NCBI GenBank assembly: GCA_040414495.1
Contig: JBEDUI010000194.1
Location: forward strand, 1 to 36,847
Length of the DNA stretch: 36,847 nucleotides
Direction of reading: 5' to 3'
Source: DATAVB01 sp040414495
GTDB lineage: Bacteria > Actinomycetota > Actinomycetes > Mycobacteriales > QHCD01
The notes under the pieces were generated by a model. The model was not told the origin of the DNA and ran no database searches. It saw only the letters and a program-made list of their open reading frames with translations. Position numbers and translations under genes: made by a program. Shown here piece by piece: positions 12,428 to 21,346 of the stretch. How positions within the stretch are numbered: the stretch's first letter is position 1; every line of letters begins with the position of its first letter.

Positions 12428-13600
12428 TCAACCGCCTCGCTTCGGCGGCCGCCGCGGCACGAACAACGGGCCGGCGAGCCGGATCACCGACCCGGTGACC
12501 CGGTTGATCGGCCCGGCCGGCCGGGTCAGCTCGCCGGCCGGATCCGGGGCGTGTTCCGATCCGGCCACCACGGCGGTCGCGGGTTCGCTCGGACCGGGCG
12601 GCGGGGGTCCCTCGACCGGGCGGGCGGCCCCACCCAACCGCCGCCGGAACACGTAGAAACTCCAGGCCTGGTACGTCAGCACAACCGGCAGCAACACCAC
12701 CAACACCACGGTCATGACCGCCAGCGAGTAATGCCCGGCCGCCGTGTTCGTGGTGGTCAGGTCGTTGGCGGCGCCGGTCGAGGAGACCATGACCCGCGGG
12801 TACAGCTCGAGAAACAGCGAGATCACGACGAACGCCATGGTGGCGCTGGTCGCCGCGAAGGCGAGCCCACTGCGGCCGGCGTAAACCAGCGGGACAACCG
12901 CGATCGCGGCCAATATGGCCAGGAACTCCTCCCACGACAGCAGCACCCCGCCGACGTCAACCCGGGTCCAGGCCGCGAACGCGATCACGACCAGGGCGGT
13001 CACCGGGGCCAGCATCCGGCTCGCCGACAGTGCCCGGTGATGCACCTCGCCGAGCGTGCGCAGGCCCAGGAACGCCGCGCCGTGCATCAGGCAGATGACG
13101 GTGATCGTCACGCCGGTGAAGATCGCGTACCCGCTGAGCAGATCGCCCAGATTGCCGGTGAAGTTGCCGGCCGAATTGATCGGTACGCCGTGCAGCAACG
13201 CACCCAACAGTGTGCCCAGCACCAACGGGATCAGCGCGCTGGCCACGCACAGCGCGATCTCCCAGATCCGCCGGTTACGGGCGGATTCCACATGGCCCCG
13301 GAACTCGATCGACACACCACGCACGATCAGCGCGACCAGCGCCAGCAACATGAACGGGTAGAAGGCCGAGAACATCGCGGCGTACCAGCCGGGAAACGCC
13401 GCGAACGTCCCCGCCGCCGCGACCACCAGCCACACCTCGTTGCCGTCCCACACCGGACCGATCGTGCCGATCACCGTGCTACGACCGGCCGCATCCCGCC
13501 CGAGCGGTTGCTGCAGCATCCCGACGCCGAAGTCGAATCCCTCCAACAGCAGGAATCCGACCCACAGGACCGTGATGACGATGAACCAGAAGACGATCAT
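12428..13600 (-). CDS. cydB: Cytochrome bd ubiquinol oxidase subunit II
   Basis: This 390-aa polytopic membrane protein is subunit II of the bd-type oxidase, which oxidises quinol and reduces O2 to water with high affinity. Characteristic segments include MIVFWFIVITVLWVGFLLLE followed by GFDFGVGMLQ, VIGTIGPVWDGNEVWLVVAA and FPGWYAAMFSAFYPFMLLAL. RGVSIEFRGHVES, VTITVICLMHGAAFLGLRT and YQAWSFYVFRRRL follow. The C-terminal 55 or so residues form a Pro/Gly-rich and basic cytoplasmic tail longer than in many homologues. The start ATG at 13600 shares its A with the last base of the cydA stop codon (TGATG), so translation is coupled. A longer frame open upstream lies inside cydA and is rejected. Confidence 0.97.
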   Translation of the reverse strand: MIVFWFIVITVLWVGFLLLEGFDFGVGMLQQPLGRDAAGRSTVIGTIGPVWDGNEVWLVVAAAGTFAAFPGWYAAMFSAFYPFMLLALVALIVRGVSIEFRGHVESARNRRIWEIALCVASALIPLVLGTLLGALLHGVPINSAGNFTGNLGDLLSGYAIFTGVTITVICLMHGAAFLGLRTLGEVHHRALSASRMLAPVTALVVIAFAAWTRVDVGGVLLSWEEFLAILAAIAVVPLVYAGRSGLAFAATSATMAFVVISLFLELYPRVMVSSTGAANDLTTTNTAAGHYSLAVMTVVLVVLLPVVLTYQAWSFYVFRRRLGGAARPVEGPPPPGPSEPATAVVAGSEHAPDPAGELTRPAGPINRVTGSVIRLAGPLFVPRRPPKRGG

Positions 13601-14976
13601 CAGTAGCTCGGCTCGGGCAGTGGCGCCTCGGCGTCCGGCTGCGTTCCGGCGGGCGCCAACTCCTTCCGGGCGTACCGGACCATCAACCCCCAGTCCACCA
13701 GGGCGAGCACGCCGTACAACAGCAGGAAGACCACCAGGCTGGTGATGATCGTGGCCGTGCCGACCGACGGTGAGGCCGCGTTCTGCGTTTTCTGTAGGCC
13801 CTGCACGATCCAGGGCTGGCGGCCGTTCTCGGTGAGGACCCAGCCGGCCGTGTTGACCAGGAACGGCAGCGGGATCGACCAGATCGCGACCCGCAGGAAC
13901 CAGCGCGATTCGCTCAACCGCCCGCGTCGCCACAGCCCCCACAACGCGATCAGCAGGATCAGGCCGGCCAGGTACGCCATGACCCGCATTGACCAGTACT
14001 GGATGAATACGTTCGGGATGTAGTTGCCCGGTCCGTACTGCTGCGAGTACTGCGCCTGCAGTTGGTTCAGCCCGATCACCTTGCCGTTCCAGTGGTTGGT
14101 GGCCAGCAGCGAGAGCAGGTGCGGAACCTCCAAGATCTGGGTAGGAGTCTCGTCATTCTTGCCGCCGCCGATCTGGAAGACCGAGAACGAACAGGGCTGG
14201 CAGGTGTTCCACTGGGCCTCGGCCGCGGCGATCTTGACCGGTTGGAACCGGCCCTCGGTCACCCCGAGTTCGCTGCCGATCAACATGTTGAGCAGCGTCG
14301 CCGGCACGAGTACGTAGATCGCGATCCCGGCCGAGCGGGTGAACACCTCCGGGCTCGATCGCTTTCTGAGGTGCCAGGCCGAGACGCCGAGCATCACCCC
14401 GGCGCCGGTGATCAGCGCCGCGAACACGACGTGGATGAAGCCGCGCAGGAAGACCTGGCTGGTCAGTACGGCCCCGATGTCGGTCAGCTCGGCCCGCCCG
14501 TTCGAGATCTTGTAGCCGACCGGATGCTGCATCCAGGAATTGGCCGCCATGATGAACGCGGCCGAGAGGATCCCGCCGATCGCGACGGCCCAGATCGTGG
14601 CCAGGTGCACCCGCCGGGACAGCCGGTTCCAGCCGAAGATCCACAGGCCCAGGAACGTCGACTCGAGGAAGAACGCGGCCAGGCCCTCCATCGCCAGCGG
14701 CGCCCCGAACACACTGCCGACGAACCGCGAGTACTGCGACCAGTTCATGCCGAACTGGAATTCCTGGACCAGCCCGGTGACCACGCCGACCGCGACGTTG
14801 ATCACCAGCAACGCGCCGAAGAACCGCGTCAACCGCAGGTATTCGGGCCGCTGCGTGCGATACCAGGCCGTCTGCAGTACGGCGGTCAGCAGCGCCAGCC
14901 CGATCGTCAGCGGAACGAACAGGAAGTGGTAGATCGAGGTGCTGGCGAACTGCACCCGGGCCAAGTCGACCGACAC
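13600..14976 (-). CDS. cydA: Cytochrome bd ubiquinol oxidase subunit I
   Basis: The 458-aa product carries the haem ligands of subunit I: His17 in SIYHFLFVPLTIG, His182 in FLRGFIHVVFAALITG, and Met333 in YWSMRVMAYLAG. Also present are the conserved Glu pair E97/E105 (AMEGLAAFFLEST) and the quinol-site motif GRQPW (385-389, in LTENGRQPWIVQG). The Q-loop is of the short type, typical of actinobacteria and Firmicutes. It oxidises quinol and reduces O2 in the cytoplasmic membrane. The start is the GTG at 14976: AGGGGG lies 7 nt upstream, partly overlapping the end of the GH15 gene, whose stop is 12 bp away. GH15, cydA and cydB thus form one operon. The assembly factor cydDC is in the divergent operon. 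Confidence 0.97.
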   Translation of the reverse strand: MSVDLARVQFASTSIYHFLFVPLTIGLALLTAVLQTAWYRTQRPEYLRLTRFFGALLVINVAVGVVTGLVQEFQFGMNWSQYSRFVGSVFGAPLAMEGLAAFFLESTFLGLWIFGWNRLSRRVHLATIWAVAIGGILSAAFIMAANSWMQHPVGYKISNGRAELTDIGAVLTSQVFLRGFIHVVFAALITGAGVMLGVSAWHLRKRSSPEVFTRSAGIAIYVLVPATLLNMLIGSELGVTEGRFQPVKIAAAEAQWNTCQPCSFSVFQIGGGKNDETPTQILEVPHLLSLLATNHWNGKVIGLNQLQAQYSQQYGPGNYIPNVFIQYWSMRVMAYLAGLILLIALWGLWRRGRLSESRWFLRVAIWSIPLPFLVNTAGWVLTENGRQPWIVQGLQKTQNAASPSVGTATIITSLVVFLLLYGVLALVDWGLMVRYARKELAPAGTQPDAEAPLPEPSY

Positions 14977-14988
14977 CTCATCGCCCCC

Positions 14989-16842
14989 TCACCGGCGCGC
15001 GGCGGCGGCGTCGAGCTCCTCGTTCAGCGTGATGGCCGCGTCGATCAGCGCGAGGTGGGTGAATGCCTGCGGGAAATTGCCGATCTGCTCGCCGGTCAGC
15101 GCGATCTCCTCGCTGAACAACCCGACGTGATTGGCGTACGTGTGCATCTTCTCGAACGCCAGCCGGGCATCCTCGAGCCGACCGGCCCGGGCCAGCGCAT
15201 CGACGTAGGTGAACGAGCAGAGCGAGAACGTGCCCTCCGAGCCGCGCAGCCCGTCAGGCGAGGCGGCCGGGTCGTACCGGTACACGAGGCTGTCGGTCAC
15301 CAGGGTCTCGTCCATCGCCCGCAATGTCTGCGCCCACATCGGGTCCCTGGGGCTGACGAAGCCGACCGTCGACATCCGCAGCAGGGCCGCGTCGAGCACG
15401 TCCTCCTCGTACTGCTGTACGAAGGCGTGCTTGTCCGGATGCCAGCCGCGGGTCATGACCTGGTCGTAGATCGCGTCCCGGGCCTTCGTCCAGCCGGCCA
15501 CATCGGCCGGACGCGCGTGCTCGGTTGCCATCCGGATGCCGCGGTCGAACGCGACCCAGCTCATCACCCGGCCGTAGGTGAAGTCCTTACGTCCGCCCCG
15601 GGTCTCCCAGATCCCCTCTTCGGGCTGGTCCCAGTTCGTGGCCAGCCAGTCGAGCAGGTTGCGGATTTCGACCCAGCCGCGGTGCCCGCCGCGCAGCCCG
15701 CGCTGGTCGGCGAAGAACAGGCTGTCCAGCGCCTCGCCGTAGATGTCCAGCTGCAACTGGTCGGCGGCGCCGTTGCCGATCCGGACCGGACGGGAGCCGC
15801 GGTAGCCCGACCAGTGCTCCAGCGCCTCCTCCTTCAGGTCGGAGGAGCCGTCGATCCGGTACATGATGTTCAGCGGACCGCCTTCGCCACCGACCTTTTC
15901 ACTGACCCGGTCCCGCATCCAGGAGGCGAACGCGACCGCCTCCTCGGTGAACCCGAGCTTCAGCAGCGCATAGATCGAGAATGAGGCGTCGCGAATCCAG
16001 GTGTAGCGGTAGTCCCAGTTACGTTCGCCGCCGACCTGCTCGGGCAGCGCGGTCGTCGGTGCGGCCACCAACCCGCCGGTCGGTGCGTACGTCATCAGCT
16101 TCAGCGTGATCGCCGAGCGCTCCACCATTTCCCGCCAACGGCCCACGTAGGTCGACTGGCGCAGCCAGCCCCGCCAGAACGCGACCGATTCATCGAACAG
16201 CTTCTGGATCTCGGCCGCCCGGATCTCCCGCGGCGGGCCGTCGGCGGCCGTCTCCAGCACCACGCCACGCACGTCACCGGCGGTCAGGTTCACCCTCGCC
16301 CGCAGGTCTCCGTCGTCGATGGCTACGTGCAGGGCCCGCGAGTCGCCGGGCTCCCGGACCACGTGCAACGTCAGCGTCTGACCGTGGTTGTGGAAGACCA
16401 CGCCGTGGGTGGTGAGCTCGGCCTGGTGCGACTGCCGGCCGTAGTCCAACCGCGGCTCCACGTCGACCTCGAAGCTCATCGAGCCGCGCACGCAGCGCAG
16501 CATGCGGACCAGCCGGTGGTTCTGTGACGCCGGTCCGACGATGGGCGGCATGAAGTCGGTGACCTCGCCGACGCCGGCCTCGGTGATGAACCGGGTAATG
16601 AGGATGGCGGTGTCCGGCAGGTACATCTGCCTTGTCTGGTAGCCGACTTCGGCCGGTCGGACCCGGAAATGTCCGCCGTTCTCGTCATCTAGCAGCGCCC
16701 CGAAAATGCTTGGCGAATCGAACCTGGGACAACAGAACCAGTCGATCGACCCCTCGGTACTGACCAGAGCCGCGGTCTGCAGGTCTCCTATGAGCCCGTG
16801 GTCGGCGATCGCTGCCTCGCGGGTGTTGCCGGTGCCAGTCAT
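14989..16842 (-). CDS. GH15 family glucoamylase / trehalase-type glycoside hydrolase
   Basis: The 617-aa cytoplasmic protein has an N-terminal beta-sandwich domain beginning IADHGLIGDLQTAALVSTEG and SIDWFCCPRFDSPSIFGALL. A C-terminal (alpha/alpha)6 barrel follows: PEQVGGERNWDYRYTWIRDA at 268-287, EHWSGYRGSRPVRIGNGA, DQPEEGIWETRGG with E413 as probable general acid, and GSEGTFSLCSF with E536 as probable general base. In actinobacteria many such proteins are inverting alpha,alpha-trehalases that release glucose; others are glucoamylase-like, so the substrate stays open. The ATG at 16842 has GGAGGCG 6-7 nt upstream. The gene heads the operon GH15-cydA-cydB and is divergent from GMC-zwf-ndh-cydDC across dyad site 6. 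Confidence 0.92.
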   Translation of the reverse strand: MTGTGNTREAAIADHGLIGDLQTAALVSTEGSIDWFCCPRFDSPSIFGALLDDENGGHFRVRPAEVGYQTRQMYLPDTAILITRFITEAGVGEVTDFMPPIVGPASQNHRLVRMLRCVRGSMSFEVDVEPRLDYGRQSHQAELTTHGVVFHNHGQTLTLHVVREPGDSRALHVAIDDGDLRARVNLTAGDVRGVVLETAADGPPREIRAAEIQKLFDESVAFWRGWLRQSTYVGRWREMVERSAITLKLMTYAPTGGLVAAPTTALPEQVGGERNWDYRYTWIRDASFSIYALLKLGFTEEAVAFASWMRDRVSEKVGGEGGPLNIMYRIDGSSDLKEEALEHWSGYRGSRPVRIGNGAADQLQLDIYGEALDSLFFADQRGLRGGHRGWVEIRNLLDWLATNWDQPEEGIWETRGGRKDFTYGRVMSWVAFDRGIRMATEHARPADVAGWTKARDAIYDQVMTRGWHPDKHAFVQQYEEDVLDAALLRMSTVGFVSPRDPMWAQTLRAMDETLVTDSLVYRYDPAASPDGLRGSEGTFSLCSFTYVDALARAGRLEDARLAFEKMHTYANHVGLFSEEIALTGEQIGNFPQAFTHLALIDAAITLNEELDAAAARR

Positions 16843-16929
16843 CTCGCGCCTCCGTGGTCGCTGCGGACCGGCCGGTGGCATCGGCCGGTGACCTCGCGCG
16901 GCCACGGTGCTCGATTCGGGCGACCTGCC

Positions 16930-16952
16930 GCATCACCTTGCCGGGGTGATGC
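16930..16952. promoter_or_regulatory. 17-bp dyad operator, site 6, with extended arms
   Basis: The core TCACCT-TGCCG-GGGTGA (16933-16949) has one deviation from consensus, but its arms extend to a perfect 8-bp pair, GCATCACC (16930-16937) and GGTGATGC (16945-16952). It is centred 79 bp from the GMC start and 99 bp from the GH15 start, the only dyad in this 177-bp divergent gap. Confidence 0.72.
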
Positions 16953-17019
16953 GGCGGCCGCGGGCCCGGTCGCAGCCTGCTCGGGAAGGGCACCGCCCGG
17001 TGACGATGGAGGGGGCAGC

Positions 17020-18600
17020 GTGACCGAGGACCGGCATTACGACGTGATCATCATCGGCACCGGCGCCGGCGGCGGAACGATCGCGCACCGGCTCGCCTCG
17101 TCGGGCAAGCAGATCCTGCTGCTCGAACGCGGTGACTATCTGCCGCGCGAACGCGACAACTGGGATTCCACCGCTGTATTCGTACGGTCGAAGTACCGCG
17201 CGCAGGAATACTGGTACGACCGCAACGGCGATGAATTTCCGCCCGAGGTGAACTATTACGTCGGCGGCAATACGAAATTCTATGGCGCCGCCCTGTTCCG
17301 GCTCCGTCCGCAGGATTTCGGCCAGATCCGCCATTTCGGCGGGGTTTCGCCGGCCTGGCCGCTCAGCTATTCCGAATTCGAGCCGTATTACGCGCAGGCC
17401 GAGCAGCTGTACGAGGTGCACGGCCAGCACGGCGAGGACCCGACCGCGGGACCGTCCAGCATGGACTATCCGTATCCTCCGGTGCAGCACGAACCACGTA
17501 TCCAACAGCTCAGCGACGACCTGGAAAAGCAGGGCCTGCATCCGTTCCACCTGCCGATCGGGGTGCGACTGACCCAGGACGAACACGGAATGGCCCGGCA
17601 CGACAGCGCCTGTATCCGCTGCGACCGGGTCGACGGATTCCCTTGCCTGGTAAGGGGAAAGTCCGATTCCGAGGTCATCTGCGTCACCCCGGCGCTGGAG
17701 CACGACAACGTCTCGCTGCTGACCAATGCGCACGTCACCAAGCTGGCGACCGATCCGACCGGCCGTTCGGTCACCACGGTGACGGTGGCGCACCGCGACA
17801 TGGGGACGATGCAGTTGGGCGCGGACATCGTGGTGGTCGCGGCCGGTGCGGTCAATTCGGCCGTGTTGCTGCTGCGCTCAGCCAGCGAGACGCACCCCGA
17901 TGGTCTGGCCAATTCCTCCGGGGTCGTCGGCCGCTATTACATGCGGCACAACAATCTCGCGCTGATGGCCGTATCGAAAGAACCGAATAGCACCCGGTTC
18001 CAGAAAACGCTGGCCATCAACGATTGGTACGGCGCATCCGATGAGTGGGAATTCCCGCTCGGCGGAGTTCAGATGCTCGGAAAGTCCGACACCGACCAGA
18101 TCCGGGCCAATGCTCCACAATGGGCCGGCCGGTTCTCCCCCGACATACCGTTCGAGACGTTGGCCCACCACGCCGTCGATTTCTGGCTGTGCAACGAGGA
18201 TCTGCCGCTGGCCGACAACCGGGTCACAGTGGACGATAACGGCGGCATCCACCTGAGCGTCGATGAAAAAAACAACGTGCAGGGCCTGGACCGACTACGG
18301 CATGCGCTGCAGCGTCGGCTCGGCGACCTGGGCATGCACGAACACCATCTGCTGTCCCGCAGTATCTATCTGCACAAGGGAATGCCGATCGGTGCCACCG
18401 CGCATCAGGCCGGCACGGTCCGGTTCGGCACCGACCCGGCCACCTCCGCGCTGGATATCAACTGCAAGGCGCACGACGTGGACAACCTGTACGTCGTGGA
18501 CACCAGCTTCTTTCCCAGCGTCGGCGCGGTGAATCCGTCACTGACCGCCATCGCCAACGCGCTGCGGGTCGGCGACCACCTGATCGACCGGCTCCGCTGA
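17020..18600 (+). CDS. GMC family oxidoreductase (FAD)
   Basis: This 526-aa flavoprotein has an N-terminal FAD-binding Rossmann motif, YDVIIIGTGAGGGTIAHRLA, then LLERGDYLPRERDNWD and VNYYVGGNTKFYGAALFRL. The C-terminal GMC signature is AVNPSLTAIANALRVGDHL after NLYVVDTSFFPS, and an active-site His is likely in GATAHQAGTVRFG. A Cys cluster CIRCDRVDGFPC (C-x2-C-x7-C) in the middle marks a GMC subgroup. GMC enzymes oxidise alcohols or sugars and pass electrons to O2 or a carrier; the substrate here is unknown, but the neighbouring GH15 and zwf genes suggest a sugar. The start is the GTG at 17020, preceded by GGAGGGGG; the longer open frame crosses dyad site 6. First gene of the operon GMC-zwf-ndh-cydDC. 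Confidence 0.92.
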   Translation: MTEDRHYDVIIIGTGAGGGTIAHRLASSGKQILLLERGDYLPRERDNWDSTAVFVRSKYRAQEYWYDRNGDEFPPEVNYYVGGNTKFYGAALFRLRPQDFGQIRHFGGVSPAWPLSYSEFEPYYAQAEQLYEVHGQHGEDPTAGPSSMDYPYPPVQHEPRIQQLSDDLEKQGLHPFHLPIGVRLTQDEHGMARHDSACIRCDRVDGFPCLVRGKSDSEVICVTPALEHDNVSLLTNAHVTKLATDPTGRSVTTVTVAHRDMGTMQLGADIVVVAAGAVNSAVLLLRSASETHPDGLANSSGVVGRYYMRHNNLALMAVSKEPNSTRFQKTLAINDWYGASDEWEFPLGGVQMLGKSDTDQIRANAPQWAGRFSPDIPFETLAHHAVDFWLCNEDLPLADNRVTVDDNGGIHLSVDEKNNVQGLDRLRHALQRRLGDLGMHEHHLLSRSIYLHKGMPIGATAHQAGTVRFGTDPATSALDINCKAHDVDNLYVVDTSFFPSVGAVNPSLTAIANALRVGDHLIDRLR

Positions 18601-18624
18601 ACCGGCACGTACAAGGAGTTACTC

Positions 18625-20004
18625 ATGGCAGAGCCCGAACGTATGGACGTACTGGTCATTTTCGGGGCCACCGGTGATCTGGCCAAGCTGGAGACATTTC
18701 CGGCCCTGGTCGGGCTGGTGGAACGCGGCGTACTGAACGTGCCGGTGCTCGGCGTGGCCAAAAGCGGGTGGGGGCTGGATCAGTTCCGCGATTATGCCGC
18801 CGCCTCGCTGCGCGACAACGGCATCGATCCCGGTTCGGGCCCGGCCAAGGAACTGTTGGGACTGCTGCGCTACGTCGATGGCGATCTGGACGACAAAGCA
18901 ACGTACGAGGCGATGTCCAAGGAAATGGGCGACGCGCAGCGCGCGCTGTATTACCTCGAGGTGCCACCGGCCCTGTTCGGCCGGATCGCCGGCGGCATCT
19001 CGAGCGCCGGCCGGGCCCGGAACGCCCGCGTCATGGTGGAAAAGCCGTTTGGTTCGGACCTGCAGGCCGCCCAGGCGCTCAACGACACCATGCACCGGTA
19101 TTTCGACGAAGACGCCATTTACCGGGTCGACCACTGGCTCGGTCTGGACCCGCTCAACGACGTGCTGGTAGCCCGGTTCGCCAACTCCATATTCGAGCCA
19201 TTGCTGAATCGCGATCACGTGCAATGCATTCAAATCACCATGGCCGAGGCATTCGGGGTGGCCGACCGTGGTCGGTTTTACGACGCAACTGGCGCGATCC
19301 GGGACGTGGTGCAGAATCACATGCTGCAGGTATTGGCCACCGTGCTGGCCGATCCACCGGACGGGTCCGGGCTGGATTCCTGGCTTAATGCGAAGAACGC
19401 GGTCATCGCGGCGCTGGAGCCGTTGGCGCCGCGGGACACGGTACGCGGGCAGTACGCCGGCTACCGCGACGTCCCCGGGGTCGACCCGAAATCCACAGTG
19501 GAGAGTTACGTCGCGGTCCGGCTGCGGCTGCGCAACTGGCGATGGGCCGGGGTCCCGATCCTCATCCGGGCCGGCAAAACGCTTCCGGTGACCGCGACCG
19601 AGATCACCGTCCGGTTCCACGCGCCGCCGTTGAACGTGTTCGGCGTCGAGGCCAACGTGCCGCCCAACGCGCTGCGTTTCCGGATATGGCCCGATTCAGA
19701 AATCGGCCTGGACCTGGTCGGGAAAAAGGCCGGCGCCAGCCGCGAGCCGGAGCCGCACGAGCTGGCCTTCGCCCGGCACAGCAGCTCGCAGATGCGCCCG
19801 TACGACCGGCTGATCGGCGCGGCCCTGAACGGGAACCGGGTGCTGTTCGCCCGGGAGGACACGGTCGAGGCGGCCTGGCGGGTGGTCGACCCGGTGCTGG
19901 GCGACGTGGTGCCGGTGCATACGTACGAGCGCGGCAGTTGGGGACCGGCGCAAGCCGACCAGCTGCTGCCCGCCGGCGTCGACTGGCACAACCCCGCCGG
20001 CTGA
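18625..20004 (+). CDS. zwf: Glucose-6-phosphate dehydrogenase-like protein, divergent
   Basis: The 459-aa protein matches G6PDH: nucleotide-binding FGATGDLAK (13-21), VMVEKPFGSDLQAAQ (E139-K-P-F-G), YRVDHWLG (166-173) and FYDATGAIRDVVQNHMLQV with the catalytic-base His at 232. G6PDH oxidises glucose 6-phosphate to 6-phosphogluconolactone with NADP+ or NAD+. Two departures stand out. The canonical substrate-phosphate Lys that follows DHYLG is Leu here (L174), and the usual RKL after DLAK is LET. It is also somewhat shorter than typical enzymes (about 480-515 aa). Substrate or cofactor may therefore differ. AAGGAG precedes the ATG at 18625, 24 bp behind the GMC gene. The gene next downstream is ndh. 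The symbol is given for the family, not for proven activity. Confidence 0.85.
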   Translation: MAEPERMDVLVIFGATGDLAKLETFPALVGLVERGVLNVPVLGVAKSGWGLDQFRDYAAASLRDNGIDPGSGPAKELLGLLRYVDGDLDDKATYEAMSKEMGDAQRALYYLEVPPALFGRIAGGISSAGRARNARVMVEKPFGSDLQAAQALNDTMHRYFDEDAIYRVDHWLGLDPLNDVLVARFANSIFEPLLNRDHVQCIQITMAEAFGVADRGRFYDATGAIRDVVQNHMLQVLATVLADPPDGSGLDSWLNAKNAVIAALEPLAPRDTVRGQYAGYRDVPGVDPKSTVESYVAVRLRLRNWRWAGVPILIRAGKTLPVTATEITVRFHAPPLNVFGVEANVPPNALRFRIWPDSEIGLDLVGKKAGASREPEPHELAFARHSSSQMRPYDRLIGAALNGNRVLFAREDTVEAAWRVVDPVLGDVVPVHTYERGSWGPAQADQLLPAGVDWHNPAG

Positions 20005-20020
20005 GATGACAGGAGGCGTC

Positions 20021-21346
20021 ATGCGACCCGACGACCCGAGCCAGCACCGGGTGGTGATCATCGGCGGCGGCTTCGCCGGTCTGTTCGCCGTCCGGGCGCT
20101 GCGCGGCAACGACATCGCGGTGACGTTGATCGACCGGGCCCAACACCACCTGTTCCAGCCGCTGCTGTACCAGGTGGCGACCGGGATCCTGTCCGAGGGC
20201 CAGATCGCCATGCCGTTGCGGGACATCCTGCGCCGGCACCGCAACGTCGAGTGCGTACTGGCCAACGTCACCGACATCGACGCGGGCGCCCGGGAGGTGG
20301 TGGCCGAGCTGCCGGGCGGGAAACCGACGCGGATTCCGTACGACGACCTGATCGTCGCCGCCGGCGTACACCAGTCGTATTTCGGGCACGAGGAATTCGC
20401 CCGGTGGGCGCCGGGGATGAAGACCATCGCCGACGCGCTGTCCATCCGGCAGAAGGTCTACGGCGCGTTCGAATTCGCCGAAACCGCGACCGATCCGGCC
20501 CAGCAGCAGCGCTGGCTCACCTTCGCCGTGGTCGGCGCTGGCCCGACCGGGGTCGAGCTGGCCGGGCAGATCCGCGAGCTGGCCACCCGCACGCTGCGTT
20601 CGGAATTCCGGCGGATCAAGCCGCAGGACGCCCGCGTGCTGCTCTTCGACGGCGGCGCCGAACCGCTGGCGTCGTTCGGGCCCGAGCTGTCGGCCAAGGC
20701 GGCGGCGGCGCTGACAGACCTCGGGGTCGAGCTGCGAATGCACTCGCTGGTCACCGACGTGGACGGCACCGGTCTGCAGGTCCGGGAGCAGGACGGCGGC
20801 ACCGTACGGTACGAGGCCGGCACCATTCTGTGGGCCGCCGGCGTGGAGGCGCCCCCGATCGCGGCCGCACTGGCCAAGGCGACCGGGGCGCCGCACGACC
20901 GCGCCGGGCGGATCGAGGTCGATGAGAACCTGACCATTCCCGGGCATCCGGAGATCCACGTCGTCGGCGACCTGATGAGCCGCCCGGGTCTGCCCGGGGT
21001 GGCCGAAGTCGCGATGCAGACCGGGTTGTACGCCGGCCGGCAGATCCGGCACCGGGTCGATGGACGGCGCCCGCTCGGCCCGTTCGAGTACCACGACTTC
21101 GGCTCGGCCGCGTACCTCTCGCGCGGCAACGCGGTCGTCTCGGCCGGTCGGGCCCACCTGTCCGGCATGCCCGGCTGGTTCGCCTGGATGTTCATCCACA
21201 TCGCGTTCCTCACCGGGTACCGCAACCGGGTCGGCGCGGTGCTGACCTGGGCGACGGCGTTCGCCCGCGATGTCCGGCGGGAACGCACCTTCACCACCCA
21301 GCAGATCGAGACCGGGCACGACGTGTACGACGTGACGCGGCAATGA
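20021..21346 (+). CDS. ndh: Type II NADH:quinone oxidoreductase (NDH-2)
   Basis: This 441-aa flavoprotein has two dinucleotide-binding motifs, HRVVIIGGGFAGLFAVRAL for FAD and TFAVVGAGPTGVELAGQI for NADH. It also has HLFQPLLYQVATGILS near the FAD, ILWAAGVEA, and the C-terminal FAD motif IHVVGDLM. The C-terminal amphipathic and hydrophobic stretch MPGWFAWMFIHIAFLTGYRN anchors such enzymes to the membrane. NDH-2 transfers electrons from NADH to quinone without pumping protons, feeding the bd oxidase encoded in the divergent operon. The start is the ATG at 20021, with AGGAGG 6 nt upstream; the in-frame ATG at 20006 precedes that site and is rejected. The stop overlaps the cydDC start (ATGA), so translation is coupled. 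Confidence 0.96.
   Translation: MRPDDPSQHRVVIIGGGFAGLFAVRALRGNDIAVTLIDRAQHHLFQPLLYQVATGILSEGQIAMPLRDILRRHRNVECVLANVTDIDAGAREVVAELPGGKPTRIPYDDLIVAAGVHQSYFGHEEFARWAPGMKTIADALSIRQKVYGAFEFAETATDPAQQQRWLTFAVVGAGPTGVELAGQIRELATRTLRSEFRRIKPQDARVLLFDGGAEPLASFGPELSAKAAAALTDLGVELRMHSLVTDVDGTGLQVREQDGGTVRYEAGTILWAAGVEAPPIAAALAKATGAPHDRAGRIEVDENLTIPGHPEIHVVGDLMSRPGLPGVAEVAMQTGLYAGRQIRHRVDGRRPLGPFEYHDFGSAAYLSRGNAVVSAGRAHLSGMPGWFAWMFIHIAFLTGYRNRVGAVLTWATAFARDVRRERTFTTQQIETGHDVYDVTRQ

Noticed and set aside
11774..13606. Very long plus-strand open frame opposite cydB and the DUF6325/SHOCT genes
   Set aside because: The translation is Arg/Gln/His/Pro-rich low complexity, typical of the antisense of a GC-rich gene, and the minus strand carries clear conserved proteins.
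14062..15984. Long plus-strand open frame opposite cydA and GH15
   Set aside because: Antisense shadow with no recognisable domain; the opposite strand holds intact catalytic motifs.
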